Part shown: positions 30,748-41,548 of the stretch, piece by piece
Layout: the number at the start of each line of letters is the position of its first letter
Position numbering within the stretch: position 1 is the stretch's first letter
Assembly (NCBI GenBank): GCA_014529385.2
Contig: CM043968.1
Coordinates: forward strand, 130,443,018 to 130,507,017
Source: Adiantum capillus-veneris
Lineage: Eukaryota; Streptophyta; Polypodiopsida; Polypodiales; Pteridaceae
Reading direction: 5' to 3'
DNA: 64,000 nucleotides
Notes under the pieces: model-generated
What the model was told of the DNA's origin: nothing
Databases searched by the model: none
Seen by the model: only the letters and a program-made list of their open reading frames with translations
Program-made: the position numbers and the translations under genes

Positions 30748-33649
30748 AGGGAGGACCCATGAAGCTTCTAGCTCATCATGTAATACATCCATAGAGGTAA
30801 AAGCTTCTACACAGCCTCCATCTATAGTAGTGGACCTCCATGAAGCTACAAAAGAATCCACACCTCCCAGTGTTCAAGAATCACCTAATGAACCACTTCA
30901 AGTTCAATCCTGGGAGAGTACCTTACCACCCTTGCAGCTTGACAAGGCACCTAGGGGAATAGAAAACTACTGGCAAAAATCCTCACCTATTACCAACTGG
31001 AACAATTGGTTTCAAAGGGTGACAAGCTCATTTCAAACGGTATGATCTACCCAAGGAAGGGGGGAGTGTTTGTGGACATCCATTATTCACTTGCTTCCCT
31101 CTCAACCTTTTTCCCTGACCTCTCAATAACCCAAATGCGCCTAAAATCACACCCCTAAATTTGGTCGAAATTGCTAGTGTGACATCGCCAATACCACCCA
31201 TCGCACCCGCTTATGCGATTACACGGTCCATGCTTCAAGGGCCAGGCCATATCCTCGAAGAGAGAGATACCATTTCAGTTATCCAAGCAAAGAAAAAGAA
31301 GACACGAAGGAAGAAGTCGCAAAATACGGAAAATTCAAAGCCAAGTTCCAAAACAAACATAGGAACAGGAGATGACCCCGTGTATATGAATGACCTCGAG
31401 GATGATTCAGATTCAGTCGAGACATTGGAGACTAGAACCAATACCACAAAGAGAAAGACCGACAAAGAAAACCGTAACATGGAACCAAATGAAAACCGAA
31501 TAAGAGAAAATCATAAAGAGCCTCTAAAAACACCACAAGTGTTTCCAAATCCAATCCAAGACCCCCAAGATAAACCGCAGGGGCAAAAAGGGAAGAATCG
31601 TAAAAAGAAGATTGGGACGTACCCAAACCCTGTAGACGAGATTAAGCAGGTGAAACATCTAAGAGGTTTAGTGGAGGAGACTCAAAGGAAACTAGAACCA
31701 GAACCCATGCAGGTCCAAATTCATGACACAGTGTTTTCCACGCAAGTTCATCCACCCCACATGAACCATAGACCGTTAGCCATATCTAGTATCATCCAAG
31801 AAGGGAGTGAGGACGGGACATCAGAAAGTGAGCATACACCCTTCTTGTTGGAAAGGATGTTTAACGAAGGAATACCTGATCCCATTGAGGAATATGAGAT
31901 TCCATCCTCACCAGTTCCTAGTCAAGGACCTACACCCTGCAAAACGCCAATGAATGTTGCCAAACTAGTGGACTTCATGTCTTCTGAGGTCCGAACCACG
32001 ATCATAGCAAAGCTGTATGGAGATCCTGAGTTATTCCTTGCACTTCGAGCATTCCTTAACGGAGAGCTACGAACGGGATTACCGCAGTTTGCGCAACCAA
32101 ATAGGCCTGACTCGATTATGATTGATGAGGAAAATCATGTGCAATCACTTGACTTAGATGGACACGAGTCTGTGATTGAGGTACCCATTAACGAATTAGG
32201 GCAGTATTTTGAAGGCGACGAGTCTAATGCGACCCTACCCATCACTACCAAGGGATTAACTATAAAGGGAATTCTTGATGGTGGTGCGGGAGTTAGCATT
32301 GTTACAAAAGATTTTTGGGAATCCATGGGAAAACCCCGCCTCAGTGTTACTAACATTGTGGTAAAGATGGCAAATGGTACCATAGCCAAACCTATGGGGA
32401 TGCTCAAGGATCTTAAGATCAAAGTTCTAGGACACAAGATACGACATACGTTCATTGTAATGGATTTCTCTAAACACCTTATGTCATATGAAATGATTTT
32501 AGGACGACCATTCATGAGGGAAGCACAAATGGTTCATGATTGGTCTAAAAATCATGTCTATTTCCAATTCCAAGACTCTGTCCTTAGAGTGGATTTGGTG
32601 ACTGGTAAGGTACACCCCTTAGGGAGTAAAACCATTATTGATCATCGCTCTGACACCACAGTTCACTCGGCCCCACTACAATATTGTTACACTTGTAAGA
32701 AGGATACAGACATTGGCCAAGATTCTCCTTACATGGATGTGTTACCGGGTATGACGGAATCAGACAATGTGGATTGGGTCCACCTAGAATCAACCATAGA
32801 CACTTGGGGAAATAGGGGGACGACCTGGGTAACACCTGAGGGGGATGAAATGCCTATACCCTTAAATATGCTACAAGCAATGCATATCGCTTCTGACAAG
32901 ACTCATCCTAAGGTAGCGAAGAAAACATACAAGTGGGTCCCTAAAGCTTCTTTAGTGACCATAGATGGTGCTAAAAAACAGAAGCCTTGTAAGAAACGTA
33001 CCACTCGCTCCAAGAAATGTAAAGAAACGCTGCGTTGGATCCCTAAACGACTATTGGAATCCCAAGGCTACTATCAAGGAAATGATCAAATCTGGGTGCC
33101 AAAACGTAGATTGTGCTCTTACCTATCACCTGACCCAAGTGAGCCCAATCCCGTAGCTCCAAAACGAATCAAGGATCGTGGAAAGAAAAAAATCACAGAA
33201 TGCTACACACCCGCTCCCGAGCTAGTTTGGGTACCAAAGAAAGAACGATTTGTTCCACCTAGCTCAGGAAGGGGGGAGTCCCATGAAGATTCTAGCTCCT
33301 CATGTAATACATCCATAGAGGTAAAAGATTCTACAAAGCCTCCATCTATAGTAGTGGACCTCCATGAAGCTACAAAAGAATCCACACCTCCCAGTGTTCA
33401 AGAATCACCTGATGCACCACTTCAAGTTCGATCCTGGGAGAGTACCTTACCACCCTTGTAACTTGACGAGGCACCTAGGGTAATAGAAAACTACTGGCAA
33501 AAATCCTCACCTATTACCAACTGGAACAATTGGTTTCAAAGGGTGACAAGCTCATTTCAAACGGTATGATCTACCCAAGGAAGGGGGGAGTGTTTGCTGA
33601 CAGTCATCATTCACTTGCTTCCCTCTCAACCTTTTTCCCTGACCTCTCA
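28604..33649 (+). repeat. 2.52-kb tandem duplication inside Gyp-B
   Basis: Unit 1 is 28604-31125 and unit 2 is 31126-33649; corresponding bases lie 2522 apart, and the units are almost identical. The junction joins CCTCTCA to ATAACCCAAATG; the normal sequence after unit 2 is ATCACCCATCTT, so only a short imperfect match (ATxACCC) existed at the breakpoint. The unit spans the end of the fourth knuckle region through the protease, WVPK tail and part of the 3' non-coding region. Confidence 0.95.
31158..33461 (+). pseudogene. Second copy of Gyp-B protease region
   Basis: A 766-codon open frame equivalent to the protease half of the first copy, without its own gag or ATG context (the open stretch begins at a TTG). 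DGGA and ILGRPFM are retained. Differences from the first copy include Cys to Phe in DFWESMGKP, Leu to Arg in the next residues, and several in the WVPK tail. It stays open past the point where copy 1 frameshifts and ends at TAA 33459-33461. Being downstream of the first copy's stop, it is unlikely to be translated. Confidence 0.85.
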
Positions 33650-35170
33650 ATCACCCATCTTAGGGAATGTACATATAAAGCTTTATACTCACAAAAAAAA
33701 AAAAAAGGAGCAAGAGCAATTAGCAAACGAGTATGCACATTAAAAGTCAAAACATTGACTCAGACCTACACATGTCACATCTGGTACAGTGAAACAGAAA
33801 CCTATGCCATAAAACACCTTCGATCCTCATCACTTGAGTGATGGAGGGTAAGGTAAGATTAGTACGATAGGAGTGTTTCTGTTTTAGAGTTGAGAGATTA
33901 GCGAAGTTCTCTTTTCCCACTGATGTGCCTCCTAGAGGTATTGTTTGTGTTTCATAGTGTGTACAGGAGCGTGTTGCTATTGATAGGATTTGGACCTTCA
34001 TGGAACCTTCAAATCAAGCGCGACCATCAACACAAACAAGTGTTTCTTGTCCATTAGCAATGCCCTTATCTTTTTTGCATCTATGATTGTCTGCTTTGAT
34101 TGTGATTGGTAGCATAATATTCAGCGCATTTGCTTAGTATCAAACATTTAATTCAATGTAGTGTTTTGTCATAGTCACTTGTCTAGGTTTAAAAGTCAAG
34201 CAGTCCGACTAAGCTAGTTTGACCAAGTTAGGTGTTAGAGATCTTCTCTTAATACCATGGGGAATGCCTTCCTAATAAGCAATGGTTACTTAGGTTCTTA
34301 ATCCGATTTAGGCAGCATTGTGTGAAATGTACTAGGGCTTTCTAGTGGGCTTAACCCTAGTGACCTTTATCTTAAGTATTATAAAGGGAGTTTACTAATG
34401 TGATGAGCCTAGGGAGGGTAACAGTGTTATATGACCCCCCAAAGTTACAAAATTTAAATGCTGAAAATGAACAAACAAAAAATCAAAGTGCCACAATGTA
34501 AAATTTTAAGCTGGAAGAGAAATCCTGGCTTGAATTGGTACTTCACTCACATGTATTGCCTATGGTACTAGAGCCCTAGAGGTTCCCAGTGTGGGCGCTT
34601 TTCCTTGAAAAGCAAAAAACCCAAGGCATACAAAATAAGCACACACATCATAATTGAATCAATGTGAAAAGACTTTGGGGAGTCAACGAAAAAGTAATCA
34701 GTCAGGCGATGATTTCATGAGAAATTCCTTTTATGGTAGCTTAACTACAAGGTTTTCTAGATATAGCCTCTAGTCAGCCCTCGAACATGAATACTTGGCT
34801 CTCGCGATTAAACAACTTAATTGACCACAGAAAATTAAGAAGCTTACCCATGGTATTAATATTCGATCTCTAGTGCTTTTCGACCGTCAAATTAGCGACC
34901 CCTGACTTGTTTAATTTTCTACCTTTACATCTGTTTATGCATTTGATTACATTGCAATTTAATGTTCATTGCTAACAAATTGTTTGAAATTCTTTGACCA
35001 ATCAATTTTTCTACCTAAAACTGCATATGCTTTTTAAGAGAATGCCATTACTGTGCCAATGTTGTTTGATTTTGCAGTGACTGAAGAAGGGTAAGGACAT
35101 TCATCTCAAATGCTCTTCCACCTCGACGACCCAGCTTCAACTCAATAGCTTCCGAGGACGGAATCTACAT
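33650..35170 (+). other. Gyp-B 3' non-coding region
   Basis: About 1.5 kb without a convincing reading frame, including a 14-base A-run (33700-33713). An autonomous relative would carry RT, RNase H and integrase here; none is detectable in any frame. Confidence 0.6.
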
Positions 35171-35184
35171 CAGGAAGGGGGGCA
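35171..35184 (+). other. Gyp-B polypurine tract
   Basis: CAGGAAGGGGGGCA directly precedes the LTR start TGTTAACC. Matches the expected plus-strand priming site. Confidence 0.8.
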
Positions 35185-35758
35185 TGTTAACCCTCACGGC
35201 ACACCGACACCCTATCGCCTACGATGGACGTGTATTATGTATTTGGTAGAGTCAGGTACCGGGCTTGTCGGACCAATAGGAAAAGGATAAGAGTGATCGC
35301 CGATGAGAGGCGCACTCTAACACGAACATGCTAGGGTTAGTTGGCTAAGCATGGGCGCCCAAGTGTGAATGGGGTGAACTCCTATAAAAGCCAACTAAAC
35401 CTAATTTCTACTCATTCTCTCATTTGTGCAATTGAAGAGTGCTCTTGCTCCATCTCCATCTTCTTCTTCTTCACCTCCTTGTGTGTGTGTGTGAGAGAGA
35501 GAGAGAGGGAGAGTGTGTGTGCGATCGAGCATTACGAAGGCACGACGGCGGCGAAGCGGTTGAGCGCGGCACGACTGCAGCTTCTTCTTCATCGCGGCGA
35601 GGAATCCACCACGAAGGCGAGCGTAGAGCGGTGAGTGACACACCCTTTGTTCTCTTGAGCTTGCTAGTTTAGGCTTGTTGTGTGCTTGGAGCCGTTTGTG
35701 GCTCGCACACGGTGTATTGGCAAGTCCCTTGCTTCGACAGTGCGGCAAGGAGCGCACA
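35185..35758 (+). repeat. Gyp-B 3' LTR
   Basis: 574 bp, TGTTAACC...GCGCACA, homologous to the inverted Gyp-A LTR at 18363-18930. It contains TATAAAAG (35383-35390), a GT/GA tract (35486-35520) and a GC-rich end. On its right, Gyp-H integrase coding begins immediately, so the LTR end is sharp. Confidence 0.88.
35383..35390 (+). promoter_or_regulatory. TATA box of Gyp-B LTR
   Basis: TATAAAAG about 200 bp into the LTR, at the same place as in the Gyp-A LTR. Transcription from this 3' LTR would run into the antisense strand of Gyp-H pol. Confidence 0.65.
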
Positions 35759-37504
35759 CCTAGTCGATAGAGTAATCCTCCAATGATAGTAAATTTCAGG
35801 CTTTTTATGATTAAAGCTTTCTTCTGGTTCTGCTTCCAGTCCTTTGGAAAAGCACCTTGGGAAAGAAATCGATAAACATCGTACCATTCAGGATCCACTG
35901 ATTCTCCCGCTTCTAACTGAAATAAGTCAGTGTCCACTGGTTCATCTCTCAAGGGTGTGATTCTGAGTAACCTTCCGTACTTCTTGAGAGAAAATCAACT
36001 CCATAATGATTCTTGCCAGGCTTATGGAAAATTCTGAATTCAAACTCCATTAGGAACATCATCCATCTTATCAGCCTACCTTGAATAATGACTTTATTAA
36101 TCAGAAACAAAAGAGCTTGATGGTCCACATAAAAATGGAACAACTTTCCCAATAGGTAATGCTTGAACTTTGTAGCGCTGAAAACCATTCCAAGGGCTTC
36201 TCTCTCAGTAGTTGTATATCCTTGTTCAGCCTGACTGAATCTGGCAAAATAAACCGGATAATCAGTCCTTCCGTCTGGCTGAGCTAATATTGCCCCCATC
36301 GCCAATCCCGAAGCATCTACATGTACGTGGAAAATAATATCCCAGTTTGGCTGCCTAAGGACTGGTTTACTGATAATGGCCTTTTTCAGATTCTGAAAGC
36401 TCTCCTCACATTCGGCAGTCCAGTTGAACTTACTGGTCTTCTTTGTTAGCTCATATAGTGGTACTGCTTGAGAAGCAAACTTATGTACAAATCTTCTATA
36501 GAAATTCACATAACCCAAGAAAGAGCTCAACTCTGAAGCATTTTTGGGTGCTTTAGCTTGCTGAACACACTGAATTTTGTCATTGGCCATCTCTATTCCA
36601 TTTCGGGAAACCACATGTCCCAATATCTGTCCTTTCTAGACTAGGAACACAGATTTGAATGGATTCAAACAAATCCGCTTCTTCTGACAGCGTTTGAAAA
36701 CCATCTCTAGGAATAGTAGGTGTTGTTCCTCATCTGAACAGACAGTAAAGTCATCCATAAAAATGGCGAGGAACTGATGAAGGAATTTATTAAACATCTC
36801 CATCATACACTGCTGAAAGGTAGCTGGTGCATTGCACATGCCAAAAGGCATCACCAGATACATGAAAGCTCCCCACTCGATGATGAAAGTGGTCTTTGCT
36901 CTATCTTCAGGAGCGATCTGTAACTAGTTATAGCCACTGTAACCATCCATGAAGCTATACATTTCATATCCTGCGATCTCATCAAGCAACATGTTAGTAA
37001 AAGGCAATGGAAATGGATCTTTGATAGTTTGGGCGTTGAGTTTCCTATAGTCGACACGAACTCTCAATTTTCCATTCTTCTGGGAACTACGACTATGGGA
37101 AATAGACAATCGCTACTGGCCACCTCTGTGATGAACCCAGCCTTGAGAAGATTATCAATCTCCTCTTTGACCTTCTTTGCATAGTTGGGGTTCATACGGT
37201 ATCTTTGCAGTCGTACTGGCCTAGCATCTGGCTTCAGCGGTATTTGGTGCTGAAAAACTTCAGGATCCACTCCCTTCAGGTCTGTATGTTCCCAAGAAAA
37301 CACGTCTTTATAGTTCTGGAACATCCTACGTGCCTTCTCCTTTATTGCCGGGTTGAGATGCTTGTTGACCTTGATCATCCTAGGATTATCCTTCGATCCT
37401 AGGTTCCACTCTTCCACTTCTTGGTCGTCTGGAAGAAACCAATTAGGCCCGCCTCCTTTTCGTTTGGTCGACTCTTCAACATAATCCCAGGATGGTCCAT
37501 TCAT
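35759..37504 (-). pseudogene. Gyp-H RT, RNase H and integrase start
   Basis: 37504-37064 holds the pre-RT region (YKDVFSWEHTDLKGVDPEVF) and RT N-terminus. A shift leads to 37109-36924 (VDYRKLNAQTIKDPFPLPF, FMDGYSGYN) and a stop. 36863-36636 has LVMPFGMCNAPATF and the catalytic box FMDD. After another stop, 36623-35949 carries connection and RNase H (D103 of DASGLAMG, EREALGMV, VDHQALLFL). 35952 onward continues to LYRLG at ~35760. Catalytic residues survive but four breaks disable it. Confidence 0.85.
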
Positions 37505-37657
37505 TTATGAATCTGCATTCTGATCCACCGGGTTCTCTTCAGAACGTACTGGTTCCTCTACCATACTAGTATCAGCTGATTCCACCACCCTTCTAGTTAG
37601 CTGAACTGTTCTTTCCCCTGTGTTGACTTCAGTAAACTGATCGGGAAATTGCCTTTT

Positions 37658-38182
37658 CTACTTGTCAGCTTGCTCTTTATTCAGCAAGATTGCATTCAAG
37701 TCAATCTCTGCTAAAGGGAATATGTTCATGGCCACTAACATTCGCTCGATCTTCTTGGATCTGTACTTCTGACATAACTCCTTCGGCCTCATTTCTTTTC
37801 TCCAGCTCCTAGTATTGTTTGTCTGGATTTGAATTCTGCCACTGGCCCCTTCTATGGTTAATGTTTGGTTTGCATAGTCATGAACAGCATGTGCCGTTCT
37901 CAACCATGGGCGCCCTAGCAACATCCCATATGCCCCTTGCACATCCAGAACTAAGAAACAGGTTTTAAATTTTTCCCTCCCAACTCTTATCTGCATATTT
38001 TCAATCATACCCATCGCTTGTACCACTATGTGATCCACCATTCGCACTTTAAATGGTGAGAGAGGTTTCCACTGCTTCCTAACCTTGTAGTCCACCTGAA
38101 TAAGTGGAACTTCATCATCTCGGAGGTCCACTGTTTTGGCCTCCCCCTCAGCTTTCCTGCGTTGTATGATAAAGTTGGCCAC
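37658..38182 (-). pseudogene. Gyp-H protease, active-site half missing
   Basis: A 174-residue frame with the C-terminal half of a retropepsin (GAYGMLLGRPWLRTAHAVHDY), usual just after the protease flap in plant gypsy elements. The catalytic DSG/DGG box expected before it is not found; the frame begins MANFIIQRRKAEGE right after the stop of the previous frame. A deletion of the active-site segment is inferred. Confidence 0.65.
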
Positions 38183-38183
38183 T

Positions 38184-38795
38184 TCAGGGCAAGGTTAGTC
38201 TGATATCCTCCAGCTCTACAGTCAACTTCTGAATCCTATCACAAATTTTCACATGAATTTCTTCTCTCTCTTGTTCAGACTGATTGTCAGAGCTTGAAGA
38301 ACTGGTATCTTCACACTGCCATTCCTCTTTTGCAGTGCTTCCACTCCTTCCATCAACTATCAGTTCATCAGCTAGTCCCTGTACCGCAGCCAGCATGGTC
38401 TCTGGTATGGCCGGTACTGACTGATCCTTATCAGTTGATTGGGCTGGTATCCTCTGAATGACTCTAGCTTCAAAACTTTCTTGCTGCTCTGGCAGCTTCT
38501 TGGCCAAATCCTCCATGATTTTAGCCGCTAGTTCTCTCTGCTCTTGCCATTCATCTACCACCTTCTCTTTACCTTTGGCCTTCCAAATTTCTCTTTGTTG
38601 AGCCCACTTGCTGCTAGTAGGATTGACTGGTGTTTCTGAAGTCTCTGGAATTTCTTCAATCACTACACCCTTGCTTTTGGTGACTACCCGTACTGGGACT
38701 GGCTCTGGTGCCCTAGCCTCAATAGTAGTAGTTGCAGGTGCATCTGTGCATTGGACTACAAAATGGCCATACTTCCCACAAGTGTAGCAATTCAT
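38184..38795 (-). pseudogene. Gyp-H Gag C-terminal part with zinc knuckle
   Basis: A 203-residue frame starting at MNCYTCGKYGHFVVQC, a full CCHC knuckle (CX2CX4HX4C). A Glu/Lys-rich spacer with probable coiled-coil character (~65-110) and an acidic serine run (DTSSSSSDNQSEQE) follow. A stop just upstream separates it from the preceding gag frame, so it is a continuation of gag, not a separate gene. Confidence 0.7.
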
Positions 38796-38828
38796 GCTCC
38801 TATTCTGGAAGTTGCTACGTCCTTTGCA

Positions 38829-40218
38829 TTAGCCCATACCCATTTGGAATTGGCCACGTCCCTGACCAGTATCACTGGTACCTGGTCTCTCCTCTTGAGC
38901 TACTTTGACGGGTTCTACCTTCACTGGTTCAGTGTAGGCGACCACTGACAGATCTTTTCCCTTCTTAAAGTGGTGCATCTTGATGCCACAATTGCTCCAT
39001 AGATGAACAAAAGCCTTACAGTAGGTACATTGTGGAAATTCATTGGAGATATGGTCCTTGGATTTGCATTTCGAACACCAAGTTTCCATCTTCCGAACTG
39101 GCTGTCTTGTGTGGCTAATTTCAACAATCTGTCTAGCCATTTCTTCAATTTTCTTGGTCCAAGATCCCTTCTTTGACTTCTCCTTGGATCGTTCATTAGA
39201 GCTGCTCTCGGAGCTACTGGACACCTCACTGGAATCAGAACATTCAGTAGCAGAACTACTGCTATTGGACTTTCGCTTCTTGTGACTCTTTTCCTTCTTG
39301 GCCTGTTGTTCCAGCTTCAATGCCCTTTGGACCAGATCATTGAATTTTTTGGTAGGAACTGAGTACCTCTTGCTCCCCAAGATTTTTGCTTCTGAAACCA
39401 TTCAGAAACCATTCCCTCAACCTCTTCTCAGATGGCGGTTCCTGTATAACTTCCTGGTTAGCTCCTTGATCTCTTCCACATAACTTCGAACTGATAGATT
39501 CCGTTGTTTGATCTTATCTAGTTCACAGAGGATATCTTTATCCCCTCTGTTGAAATATTCCAACCTGAAGGCTTTAAGAAATTTGTTGTATGATCTAAGC
39601 TGGTAGGCAGGGTAATGGTAATACCATTTACACGCTACCTCCTTCAAGGTTTGTGAAAAATATTCCCCCCAATCATCTTCATCAATATTTTTCAATTCAG
39701 CATACTACTCAAAAGCCTGTATGTGAACGTCTGGATCATCCTTCTTACCTCCCTTGAATATTGGAAAATAAATTTTGAGGGAAGCTATGTAATCATTCCG
39801 ATTACCAGTGATCGTGCTACTTCTCTTCTTGGACTCAGAATGGCGCTTGGAAGTCTTCTTTCAATTGTCAGTGTCAGCATCCCAATCAATCTCTGTCTCT
39901 GTCTCGGTGTCAGTGTCTTCTTTGGCTTGTCTGCTAGAAGTACGGTGACTACCTTTACTCCCCTTGGTACCCTCATCCCCTTGCCGGGACCAAGAACTCT
40001 TGGAACTCTTGGCTTTCCGTGCTTCGTGTTCTGCCCGTCCGACGTCGAGAATGACTGGATTGCTGTGAGTCCTGCGCCTCATCAGCCTGACTATGCTCCT
40101 CCTGAGCCTCAGTGTCAGTCATCTTCTCTTGCTTGGGGTCAGACTCTCTTCCTGACTCCTCAGGAATAGGATCAACACGAATGGTGGATTTCTGGCAACG
40201 ACTTGATTTAGGTGCCAT
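38829..40218 (-). pseudogene. Gyp-H gag, N-terminal and capsid parts
   Basis: Starts MAPKSSRCQKSTIRV at 40218 with an acidic/basic disordered N-region. After frame changes, 39695-39417 carries the retrotrans_gag core (WGEYFSQTLKEVACKWYYHY, FNRGDKDILCELDKIKQRN). 39401-38829 continues with a Ser/Lys-rich linker and two Cys clusters (CSKCKSKDH, CTYCKAFVHLWSNC). At least three stops or shifts. Confidence 0.75.
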
Positions 40219-40292
40219 TGCTGAAAACTTCCAACTGGGAGAAGAGTCTTTCAGTCAACGAGCTTCAACTCGAGCCACCGTGATCACCAAAA

Positions 40293-40748
40293 TGGAATTG
40301 GAGCTAATCTCTTGAGACAGTTAATTCCAGTGTTAGAAGATTTCAGCTACTAGTGTGAGAAGATTTCAGACAGCAGACTGGACAGAAATCAGAAACTAGA
40401 CCTGAATTTGGATACTGAAATAGGAATCAGACTTATGTACTGGAAATAATGTTCAGATTCGGATTCAAAATACTGGACGAGAAGTAAGTGTAACTGGAAT
40501 ATCTGCCATGATTGGGATTACAAATAAAAGATTATAGTGAATGTGATTTACAAAGAGAGTACAACCGACAACAACTGCCAATGATTCTCAAGTACAAGTG
40601 TAGCCAAAGTGCTAACCCAAATGATAACAATTGCCAACCCAATTACAATGTAATGGGCCCTATTTATACACTTCGGGTTTACTGTAGTAATTACCATAGT
40701 AACTACTAAGACAATGCGCTGCCCATCTCCTAAGAGAACGTTCCCACA
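40293..40748 (-). repeat. Probable Gyp-H 5' LTR
   Basis: Minus strand from 40748 begins TGTGGGAACG and ends AATTCCA at 40293. A TATAAATAGGGCCC promoter box lies at ~40655-40668. TTTTGGTGATCACGGTGG follows the end, suitable for a primer site. No second copy is present, so the boundaries are inferred from TG/CA ends and promoter position. Confidence 0.5.
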
Positions 40749-40848
40749 TAGTGAAACTATCCAGCCATCTACACAGGCCATTGTGGGTAGAGGAATTATT
40801 GTGCCAGACAGGGCTCAGTGGATCATTATGTAGGTTTAGGGTTGCCTT

Positions 40849-41350
40849 GTGGGCTTCCTTAACATATATGCGCCCAATGTGGCAGGTGCACGAGCAAAGT
40901 TTTGGTCACAGGTTGTTGAGTCTCTGCCACAGACAGAGCAGTGGTGCATAGGGGGTGACTTCAACATGTTGGAGGACCCTTCTGACAGGATTGTTGGTGG
41001 TATCCATGCTACTGTGCATGGAGTTGAGCTGGCATCTTGGGAGAGGTTTGTATGACTCTGAGGGTTTTGGATGCGTGGCAACATTCTAGCTTTGTGAGGC
41101 CCAAGACAGCCTGGCCTTCTCTCGTTCGGACCGCACGGTGGGAGGAGTGAATCTATCACGGATAGATCGCTTCTACAGTAGTGACCATTTCTATGACTTG
41201 GGTAGGACAGTTGGCATTCTGCCAGGTACTTCCTTCTCGGACTATGCACCAATGATCCTCACAGTGCACATAGATAGAGGAGGGGGAGCACGATGCTTCC
41301 CATCCCTGAGAGGGTCTTTCTGGACTCTGCACTACTCAGAGAGCGAGTAG
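40849..41350 (+). pseudogene. LINE endonuclease domain, broken
   Basis: 40849-41055 encodes GFLNIYAPNVAGARAKFW and WCIGGDFNMLEDPSDR, the EEP/AP-endonuclease boxes of LINE ORF2 (GDFN is the metal-site box). After frame breaks, 41138-41350 holds LSRIDRFYSSDHF and SFSDYAPMIL, the C-terminal boxes (the last usually SDHxP; here SDYAP, a lost His). It would nick target DNA. Confidence 0.8.
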
Positions 41351-41548
41351 AGGCTCTATGAATAGAGAGCTTGGATATGTAGGATTCTCCTGCTGGACAG
41401 AGTGGCCTCAGGACTAGCTTAACTTAGTTGCTTCTTTCTTCAGGAGTCTTTGGCTCACCTGGTTGCAGCGAGAGAGGGGGAGTAGCGTCTCAGATGGGGT
41501 GTTGCTTCCTTGTAGAGGATGCAGGAGTAGCACCCAGAAAGTCCCTGG

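Larger units (their letters stand above)
24990..35758 (+). mobile_element. Gyp-B: non-autonomous gypsy element of the Gyp-A family, 5' LTR lost
   Basis: Plus-strand order: leader (25030-25866), gag-protease (25867-30747), a tandem duplicate of its 3' half (31126-33649), ~1.5 kb non-coding, polypurine tract (35171-35182) and 3' LTR (35185-35758). LTR and gag match Gyp-A. No RT, RNase H or integrase is present. The 5' LTR and primer site are missing; the leader abuts truncated Cop-D1. It could only have moved with enzymes supplied by a relative. Confidence 0.85.
35759..40748 (-). mobile_element. Gyp-H: Ty3/gypsy element, 3' truncated
   Basis: Minus-strand order: LTR-like region (40748-40293), gag (40218-38829), zinc-knuckle/spacer (38795-38184), protease half (38182-37658), RT (37504-36636), RNase H (36623-35949), and the start of the integrase region to 35759. 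It differs in sequence from Gyp-A, Gyp-C and Gyp-I. Coding is interrupted by about eight stops or shifts but domain motifs remain clear. Integrase is cut at GGLLYRLG by the Gyp-B LTR. Confidence 0.85.

Noticed and set aside
31126-33649. Second Gyp-B protease copy as a separate inserted element
   Set aside because: It has no LTR or target duplication of its own and both ends coincide with the tandem duplication unit.
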